Source of the DNA: Nephromyces sp. MM_2019
Lineage: Eukaryota > Apicomplexa > Aconoidasida > Nephromycida
NCBI GenBank assembly: GCA_015657535.1
Contig: JADHZB010000643.1
Coordinates: forward strand, 1-25,255
Reading direction: 5' to 3'
DNA length: 25,255 nucleotides
Below the pieces are notes generated by a model. That model was not told the DNA's origin and searched no databases. It saw nothing but the letters and a program-made list of their open reading frames with translations. Each line of letters opens with the position of its first letter. Positions within the stretch are counted from its first letter, which is position 1. Positions 1 to 9,400 of the stretch are shown in pieces. Both the position numbers and the translations under genes were made by a program.

Positions 1-294
1 TTAGCTTAGATCGATGGAATTTTTGAGAATATTGTATAGAAGCTTTCAGAGCAAAATCTGCCTTTTTAGAGGCTTCCGGGCAGCTTTTTCTACACTTTAA
101 AATGCCCTGACAATCGCATGCTTGAATTAACTTTTATAGCTTCTACTTAAGCGTGTAGATTTCATCCTATTCCTCACAACTTCTTGCTGCATACAAAACT
201 AAAAGAGCATCATAAAGCTTTGCTGTAGGCATTTAACATACAACAGTCTCTAAGTTTTTTTTAAGTTTCAATTAACTGCAACTATGCTTTATAC
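1..294. other. 3' flank or intron 11 of copy A
   Basis: No further exon of the dehydrogenase is recognisable. On the coding strand a TATGCAG|C acceptor-like site occurs (near 191-197). Spliced to exon 11 it would give only a few residues before a stop (GI-SKKL), which I consider chance. Confidence 0.5.
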
Positions 295-497
295 CTTATT
301 CCATACACAACTTCAGCCTTTAAGTATGGTAAATCAAAGGCTAGTGGCTCAAGTAAACCTTCTTCTTTGCCTAATTTGCACACATCCAACGCTCTAAATC
401 CATAATTTCGTGCCAAATGATCGGCCTGGCTTTGACTTATTTCAGGGTATTTCTTCTTTAACTCCAGTGGCAATCGACCCGATCCATGTACAGCATC
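295..497 (-). CDS. GPD2: Copy A exon 11: C-terminal domain, last exon in window
   Basis: Acceptor TTTTCAG|G. Encodes [30 protein letters not shown] and [11 protein letters not shown]. Families of this type continue ...GIxEYACTAVD..., so I end it at ATAAG|GTATAA (295) rather than at the TAG a few codons on (282-284), which would give GIRYKA-stop. Identical in DNA to copy B exon 11. If the stop is real, the C-terminal domain is truncated in both genes. Confidence 0.82.
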
Positions 498-3400
498 CTG
501 AAAAAAACACACTTCATCTTTTAATCATCTTTCTAGCTGCTATTACATCCTCACACACTATGTAGAACTCACCCAAAGATGCTTCAGTTACAAACAAAGC
601 ATCATTTTTCCTCCACATGAACTAGATTCCAGAGAAAATATACTTTTTCATGACTTCTACAAAACATCAATCAAATCATCCTCAAATTGAATATACTTTC
701 ATCTAGTTGATATTATCTTAAAACAGCAAAATCCCTCTTATAAAGCCTTCCACTTTCTTACCTTCGCTTCATAAGTATTCGTATGGTCAGTAGAGCCAAG
801 TAGTAGCATATTCTTCGTACGACAGGGCCGCCCTGCATGAATCTTCCCTTGCTTTATCGCTAATAACTCAGTAAGTGTGTCCTATTGGTATTCAATATAT
901 TGCGTAATAAGCAGTCAAAATCACGCTAGCTTTTGTGAAAGCAACGAATATGACACTCAGGTAAAAATCTAATTGAAAAAAGCCATTTTATTAATAATAG
1001 AGGGATATTGAATATATCTGAAAAAAATAAGAAGCATACTAAAGATAACACGTTAGATATACTCCATCAAATCAGTCAAGAGAGATGAAATAAATATCAT
1101 GAAGCTTTGGAAGCAGGCCAGCTTATTACTTTTTACAGCTTTACCTAGAACACCAGCGGTATATGAAGGATCACGCTCGGCTTTGTATTGAGCAACTATT
1201 AAGCAGATCAAATAGTACTCACGAAAGTACAGGGGAAGGAACGGATAACAAACACTATAAATGCTGATGAAAGTATAGCAAGTACAACACACAATAAACT
1301 TTTCCCAACTTGCAAGAGGCAATACCAAGCTACAAAGTATAGGAGAAAATGCTGCCCATTTAACACACACCTCAGCCATCTTCCGATAAGTAGTCCACTT
1401 CCCACCAGTGGTACTCACTAGGCCATGACTATCAACTAATGTGACATGCGAGCGAGTGATGCTAGCAGTTTCACTAGACGAAGCAAAATTATCCACTAAT
1501 GGCCTCAATCCGCACCACGAGCTCAAGATATCGCCCCTGCGTAAGATAAGCAGAGGTGTGTGTACATGCCAGAGATATGGAGGGATAAAACGCACACGTT
1601 AGATAATACAGAAACATTGCTTTGACGAAATGATGCACAAACGCACACAAGCTAGTAAAACAGCTAAATACACACAAGTATGCGGATACGGAGAAAAATA
1701 AAGACAAATATATAGATAATAAGCAGTAGAGCTCAGCAAGCTCAGCCTCTGATGTAAAAAAATCAGTTAGAATTCTCTATAAACTAAAGATACACACACG
1801 AAAATAACAAGAAAAAAGTGTGTAGATGATATGCTAATTCGCTAAGAATAAATGCATAAAAGTAGAGAAGAGAAACACTTAACCAATCAACTTGGCAGCT
1901 ACGAAATTAACACTAATGAAATGATGCTTTCGATGCATTATCTTCTACAGCAGTTTTAATAACAATTTCAAGATTATTAGGTAATAACTCTTCATAAAAA
2001 TATATAATCGATGTATATGTCTACATACTTCAGATACAGAAGGCAATGCATCCTTTTGGTAGAAAATTGATCAAGCTATGAGTTTTATTAGGAGTAAAAA
2101 TCAAACACAGTAGATCAACTAGATAACCCATATATGATAGGCTAAAGAAATCTAGGTCAAAACAGAATAATAAAAGAGTCAGACCATAGCTTTCAAATAT
2201 TAAAGGCTTTCTCCCTGATCTGTGTGTGTGTGCGTTCATGCTCTTGCTTGTTACCACTGGTTTGTTGTGAGAGTTCTGCTATGCTTTAAGCCTGTGCGGG
2301 AAGGCCTTCACTCAGTCACTTCATGAGCAACTTAGACACATGTGTCTCTCTTCTACTGGAGTGTACGTACACCTCACAGGTAAAGAGAATGGCGCTGCTA
2401 ACAAAATCTCTCTAGGAATCTTCAGTTTGCTCATCTTGTGTGTGCATGTGTGTGTTTCAAACTAATGCTTTCCTAATCGCCAAAATGTCTCAAAAAAAAC
2501 TCCTCTCTCAAAGCAGCAGCAAGAAACCGCAACAGCTTCAACGAAAATAAGCAATGCAACAAAATTTTTGGAAGAATCTCTCTTTGAAGTAGGAGGCAAT
2601 ATTTGAGCGTAAAGTATCGTTTTCAGTCTGCATATAGAGGCATATTTTCTTGCAAGAGAGAGATACCTCCTTTTAATCTTCAAAAAAATAGACACACTGA
2701 GTAGATGTATATACAGGGGCAAGTGATGCGTAGACCCTAGCTATTTTACCTTAATTGCTCCTTACTAACTGAAAGATATGGAGCTAGATTATGGATGATA
2801 AAATCAGCATCTTCTTCGCTGGCTTGCGGTGAGTCTTGGATAGGACACGCATTATCTGTCGTTCCAGCAATCGCCACATTCTGATGAAAAAGTGCGAATA
2901 GAGTATACTCTAAAACTACTTTTAAACCGCTTTATACATGAATTTTAGACGTTTAGTTAGGAGAGGAGGAGGGGAAAAAAGAGCATCATAGATGAATTTG
3001 AGACAAGTATTTAAGAAAAAAAGAGCGGAAAAAGCAGCATAAAAAACTACCTTCAAAAGATTATTTAACAGAAAAAAGGAGGAAAAATAAGCATCAGGAA
3101 AGGCTAGCTGTTCACCGCAAAAAACCCAAAGCACATACATCTTCAAGCTACAAGAAAGCAACAAAAACTGCTAAAAAAAGTCAATTTTAAGGTGAAAAAA
3201 TAAACCTTTTTTGAATTCAGAAACTTGCAAATCTTGGAAAAACTGCAAAAAACTCACTGAACTTCATCAAAACAAAAGAAAAGCGAGAAATTCTACATTT
3301 ACAGATAAATGCATAGTTGCGAAGAAAAGGCATTTGTACTATGCATACTTCTGCTTGTGTGTGCCTGCAGAGATGTACTATAAGGTGCTGCATTTATAAA

Positions 3401-6400
3401 GAATTGCTGTTCTTCCCTTCAACAGCGGGTGTGTGTGTGCGAGTTTTTCCGCGTGAGTTGATCCTTGTGTGCTGATCCGTGTGAGTTGTTCTGTGTAAGT
3501 TGGTCCGTGTGTGCTGATCCGCGTGAGTTGATCCGTGTGAGTTGGTCTGTGTGTGTACGCGTATGCCTGTGCTGATGTGTGTGTGAAGCTATGGTAAGCA
3601 TTAAGCAGCTCATATGTAATAGGAAAAAGCCTCAGATTTTAATAAGAATTGAAAAACTTTGCAGTTAAAAAGGAATTTAAAAAGACCTTCCACTGTAGAC
3701 CAGAAAATTTCGAACGCATTTTTCAATGCGATACTTTTTGGTTTCAATGAAGAAGTTGAAAGAGATAAAAAAAGCAGTGCGTTTGCTTTATAACACAAAT
3801 TTATAAAATGCACACGCAAAAGTTGTAAAGTTCAGTTTCAAAGAAATTTGCAGAAAAAAACATACTATACCTAAACGTTATTCTATTGAGCTCTGCCAAT
3901 TTCGAAAAAGATCCATTAAAAAGCAGAGTTTTTATCTATATTAGCTCGCATGCACAGCAAAATAGCAATTTGTCTAGAAAAAATCACTATAGCAGAGGAG
4001 CTGTTAAAGAGCAGCAGAAAAGAAATCAAACAGATTAAATTTGCTAGCAAATTCATTTGAACCTGATAAAACTGAAGAGAATGTCAGTGAGGTGATTAAA
4101 ACCGAAAAATCCACAAATTTTTTGCAGGAAAAGGAGAAAAATTTTACTCAAAATTGATTGAGCGATTTAAACTCTCATCAACTCCAAGTTTATATATATC
4201 AATTAGTCCGAACTAAAGAGAAAAGAGCACCTTCAAAAAAGGAATATATAGCACACATTGGGATCAGCTTTTGCCTATCTTATTTCAGTCAATCATGGGT
4301 TAATAAACTTGTGTGTGCAAAATATTTTTGAAAAAAACCATCAGTCATACATCTGCAAGAGCTGTAAACATTTTTATGACGCCTACCTCCCAAGGGAGAA
4401 AGAACAAAACCCTGTCATCACTGGTTTCATTCAATATTAGACCCACAGATGTAGGGCAATACCATTTGGGGAAAGCTAAATGTGTGCCTGTTAGCATTAT
4501 TGGCAAAAAAAACTTTTAAGCTCCAAAATATTGAATAAAGTGATGGAGGGAATATTTATATAAACCAAGAAGAAGCAGTAAAGTATATCAAGAGGCATAA
4601 GATTGTTCACACAGAGAGGAGAAGATGAGAAAAAAGTTGAATTTAGTGCCTCAATCGAGAAGCTTTGACAAAACGTTGAAAGAAGGCAAGAAATGCGGAG
4701 TTTTGAGCCTAAAAGATGCAGAAGAAAAGAAAAAACTGAATGATTTACGATGGAAAAGGTTGGCACAATAGTCTAGCATTAGATCTTGCAAGGTTGGGAA
4801 ATTAGGGACAAGTATTCATCTAAATAATATGAGAAAGTATGAAAAGTGTGGAATCTGAATGACATGATAAAGCGTGAAAAATGTGGTATCCGAATAGCAT
4901 CAAAAAGCGTGTGCAGATTTTCACAATTTGAATGAAAGTAGCTGCGTTAAACTGCCATCTAATGACATCCTACAAATTCATACTTTACGCTTCCTTTTAT
5001 TTTCTACCCAAATTAAAAAGAGTAACTACGCAGAAAATATAATTATAAGTTCAAGGATATTCCTCCTATTTCAGTGAATAAACGTTTTCTGGGCTGAAAT
5101 TTCGCATGTAGTTCACTGAATCAAGCCTGGATGCATATAACACAGCTCAGCGTCTAACTCGCAGCTTTTAACCCCCTTTAATGTACATTATAAGCAGGAA
5201 AAAAATAATTTCAATACGTCTACTAACAACTTATATTATTTGTATACTGCTTTTTATGCTGAGAACAAAACGTGAAGGAAATTCTCTCACTCGCAAAGGA
5301 AATTAAACATTTCCTCATCTTTTTTTGAGAGAAAAATATAAGAACTTATAGAATTACAAGCTAAAAAGCATAAAACTTCTCAGAGAACAAATGAGTAGGT
5401 CTGGAGGTTGTGTGAACTTCGCAAAGAGGAGGCTACGTGGATTGCAAACTTTCAGTTAGCGATGGTAAATCAACCAGACTTTTAAGAAAATCAACAGAAT
5501 ATATCCTAGGAAAGCCAAAAGAGACATGAAGTTTGTTATTATAGGCACTTTGCGGCACTTTCTAAAACCCTAAAGATTTTAGGTGAAGATGAAAGATGAA
5601 ACCCTAAAGATGAAACCCTAAAAGATCATCTTAGCAGCGATTATAAATAAACAGAAGCATCTGTAAACATTTTATAACCGGAAGAAGTCTTGACTATATT
5701 ACTGCAGGATGGGTCTGATAATTTCCTTATTGAATCAGTGAAAGGGCCTAAAATATAAAGCAGTTTTTTTGAGGTTTTTAATCAACAAGAAGAAGTGGAA
5801 GAAAATCTAAAAAAAAAGCCCACTTTTACACAAAAAGAGAAGAAGCAGTCGAAAACAAAAGCCCAAAAATTCCACTAAATTTATACTTGAAAAAGCAAAT
5901 TTGGATGCTGATTTAATCTTCTGATACCATAAAAAAATGAGTATCTAAATTGATATTCCAGAGCTGCAAAATGGCTTGTGGGAGTGCAAAAGAAACGGAA
6001 TAATATTGAAGTTGACGATTGTAAAAATCACATGAAGTTATGTCTGCGTGCCTTGAACACACCTTGGTATCCTCTAAACTTCATGCGTGAAGCAAGGCAA
6101 AATATATACACACACAAACCCCCATGAATCAATAAGTCGATAGGTCACACACAGGGTTTGAAGCTAAATTTTGATGAAAAAAATATCAGCGAGCTGGCTC
6201 AGCTTATAGAATACAACACTCCTACTGAGTTAATCGTGAAGAGTGGGAAAAAAGCTGAAAGAAAAAGTAAACCCCAGTGCAGGCAGTTAAACTGAGTAGA
6301 AGAGATGCCTATTGTTATTCCTAGCTACACAGAATTTGACTATGTATAGGTGTTTATTAGCGATGCTAGCCACTATAGAGGTAAGCCAATACTATCATTT

Positions 6401-9400
6401 CTCGGATACTGCATCTACTGAGAAAGCCAAAAGGTGATTCATATACTTAAAAGAGGAAAGATATCCCAGGTGGGTGCCATTCTGCATAAGGAATCGTTAA
6501 AATTGCTTGAATTTCTTTATTTTTACCGCTTTATATATTACTTTTAGAAACACCTTCTTCATCTTCGCCTTCTTCGTTTTGTTTTACTATGTCTTCTTCG
6601 TTTTCTTCATCTTCTTCATCTTCATATTCACCTTCATCTTTATCTTCACCTTCATCTTTATCTTCACCTTCATCTTCATCTTATCAACTTGTTCCTTTTT
6701 CATATCCGAGATGAATCCCTTTGATAACACATGTTTTAAAAATCAGTTTTGATATTAGAACTAACCAACACAAAGCCTACAGCGAGCAGCAAAACATAGC
6801 AACAGCAATTACCCAGTGAGATTTCCACACCTCAGCTTTCACACTTTAACAGCAAAGCTAGAAGATATCAAAGGAAAAATAAAACTTTATTGTACACTCT
6901 TCTTCTTCTTCATCTCAGTAAAAAGATTTTTCTCCTTTTTTTCTCAAGAATGTGAAGTTCAGGTGATCTCAGCAATTCAAAAAACCCTTACCGGTACAGT
7001 TGACTACACTCTTTGCTGAGATTTCAAAGGTTTCTTCAGTGAGCTTGTCAATAACCTTGGCACCAACCTAGAAAAAAAAAGGAGACTTTAAAAAAAAATC
7101 ACGATAATCATGCATCATAGAATAAAGTCTTTCTCTCTTAAAGCTGGCATGACAAGATGCCACAAAATATGAGAAAAAAGCTAAATTCTGCAATCCGACA
7201 GAGTAGAAACTTCGAATAACAAAAATATCAATCTATACTATCAACAATAAAGCGACAGTCTCTCCTTGAGAGAACCTCATGAGGCATCGGGAAGCACTGG
7301 CTTTCAAGTCAGGTCTCTAAGATGCGTGTGCGAATCTTCACTAATAACAAAAAAACTCAGTAATGCCTCGAAAAACTCTTCATTTTATAAAGAGCTGAAA
7401 TGCATTGAGTTGCTCATGAAAAAAATCAACACTTCACCGTGTGTGTGTGTGTATTTGGATTCCAGAAATCATGGGATATTTCCACTGAAAATTGCGCATC
7501 ATTTAACGCATAAAAACACCTGTCTAATATGTTTTGAGAAAGGAAATATACCAGTGTTTTATCTATACCAATTTAATCTTTTTTTTTTCCCATTGGCAAA
7601 GAAAAAATATATAACGTAAACGAGACAGAACTGCTGAAGCTTAATCAAGCTCTCTAAAACGAATTTGAGAACCAGATTATTTAGAAGTAACCTTTAAAAG
7701 CTGTCAATTTTTGCTTCTTTTGTGAAATATTTGAGAGTTTGCTAGCTATGTGAAGCTGATGAAAAAGAAGGTGTTTTGGTGCGAAGAAAACGTGAAAATG
7801 TGGTGAAGATGAAAAAGAGGGTATTTTTATGAAGAAAACACAAAAATATCGCAAGCATGATGAAATAGAGTCTTTTTTACGCTTACAATTTGACCATCCT
7901 TATCACTCAAGAAATCTACAACTTCAACGTAGTTTGCAGCAACTGCGCCACGCTGCCCCTCTACATATCCATCAATGAGGGAGGATAATAAGATATGCAA
8001 GTTCATCCTGGAGTCATTATGCTGCCCATCAAAGTATAGTATGCTCCTCTTCAGCAGAGCATCATTGATATGAGGAAACATAGCTTTAGCAGCTTTCGGT
8101 CCAAGTGTGTAGCTCTCAGGAAGTCCTTTAAAGAAGGTAGAAAATACAGTATAAAATTTATAGCTTTGTCAATTTTTGGAAGAATATATATCCAAATGCC
8201 TCTCTTTTTTTAGTTAAGTAATCTTCTCCAATGACTAAAGCTTCAATCTTATGAAAGCAGCGCTCAAAATATAAGAAAACGCATACTAAAATAGAAAAAA
8301 GCACGTCAAGAAAAGCACGGGAGACGGCAAGCAGGCAATGCATATCAATAGCGATGACAAACACACAAAATAACCTCCAAAGTAAAGAAAAAAACCAAGT
8401 TAAACACAAAATGCATCCCTTTGTAGTAGTGCATCGTTGGCTAACCAGTATCGAAATAGCATACAAATTTGCATAGGGTGTCGTAGCATTTAACTCCAGC
8501 CCAATAGTAAGGTAAGAGCCACCATTTATACACTGGAAGTAAGGTAGGCAAAGCACTTGTCATATAAGGAGCAGACTTTATTGCGTGGGCTCGCTCCTCA
8601 AGCGCTTCGATAACCATTAAAAGCCTAACATGAAGAGGTAAAGACAACAAGTTTCCCTACATAACGGAAGTGCATTTTTGATATGTTAAAACAACGACTT
8701 ATAGCCATAGAAGCACAATAAATCTTAACAGAAAATAGTGCCATAATCAGTGAAGCTTCTAGCTACAAAATAAAGGCTAGATTCAACGAGTAAAAGCAAA
8801 AAATTAGAGTGTTTTTTAAACAACAGAAGAAAAGAACAAGCTGATTCACATATAGGCATATATACAGCGCTGCGAAATATACCATAAAAGGAAACTGTTG
8901 AAAATTTTGTGAAAAATGTGTAGGTGTGTGTGTGTATGGGTATGTATGGATGGGTATGTGTGTGTGGACATATTTCCATGAAATCCAACCCTTTCTGCGC
9001 TAAATTCAGCCAGAAAAAGCTTCTTTTCATCAAATTAAGCTCAAAAACCAAGGAGATCCAAGTGAAGATGATGGAGTGTATACTTCAAATCTAAGCAACT
9101 TGATAGTAACTCTTTATCAGCAAATTCCCACAGTATTTCTACAAAAAACAATCAACTTGGCCTGATAACCAGAAAAACTGAAGCACGGGTAATCAAAAAA
9201 GGTAAAAAGCATTCAGAATAGATGCCAAGCTAAATAATGCACCAAAATGTCGGGAAAACGATGATTTTCTCAGTCCCAATCCCTGAACACCCTAAAAATC
9301 AACTGCTGAGTTTCGTTATACAGTTATCTCTCATCATTAGCTGGTAGTACCGGTATACATGCTGCCATCAAAAAATTTTACGTGGATGTCCACACAGCTG

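Larger units (their letters stand above)
1..799 (+). repeat. Left arm of perfect 799-bp inverted repeat
   Basis: Compared line by line with the reverse complement of 24457-25255: no mismatch or gap found. The inner edge lies in exon 10 (shared start TTGGCTCTAC on the coding strand); the outer edge coincides with the window end. Contains the end of exon 10, intron 10, exon 11 and 3' flank of copy A. Confidence 0.98.

Noticed and set aside
1..197. Extra last exon after TATGCAG giving a SKKL C-terminus (peroxisome-like)
   Set aside because: Would drop the conserved C-terminal domain; acceptor match is weak evidence and KKL is a poor targeting signal.
1..799. Terminal inverted repeats of a DNA transposon
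   Set aside because: The arms are the 3' ends of two dehydrogenase genes, no transposase is seen between them, and target-site duplications cannot be checked.
1053..1595. A single 180-residue protein on the minus strand
   Set aside because: Only residues about 20-75 are exon 9; the rest is readthrough into introns 8 and 9.
3419..3613. His/Thr-rich ORF
   Set aside because: Translation of the 14-bp minisatellite and TG runs.
4625..4771. 48-codon lysine-rich ATG ORF on the + strand
   Set aside because: A-rich antisense of a T-rich intron gives Lys/Glu-rich frames; no family recognised.
6507..6752. Phe/Ile-rich 81-codon ORF
   Set aside because: Translation of the TTCATC/TTTATC tandem repeat; low complexity.
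7266..7619. 117-codon ORF antisense in copy A intron 4
   Set aside because: Starts with TTG, mixed low-complexity content, no similarity I recognise.
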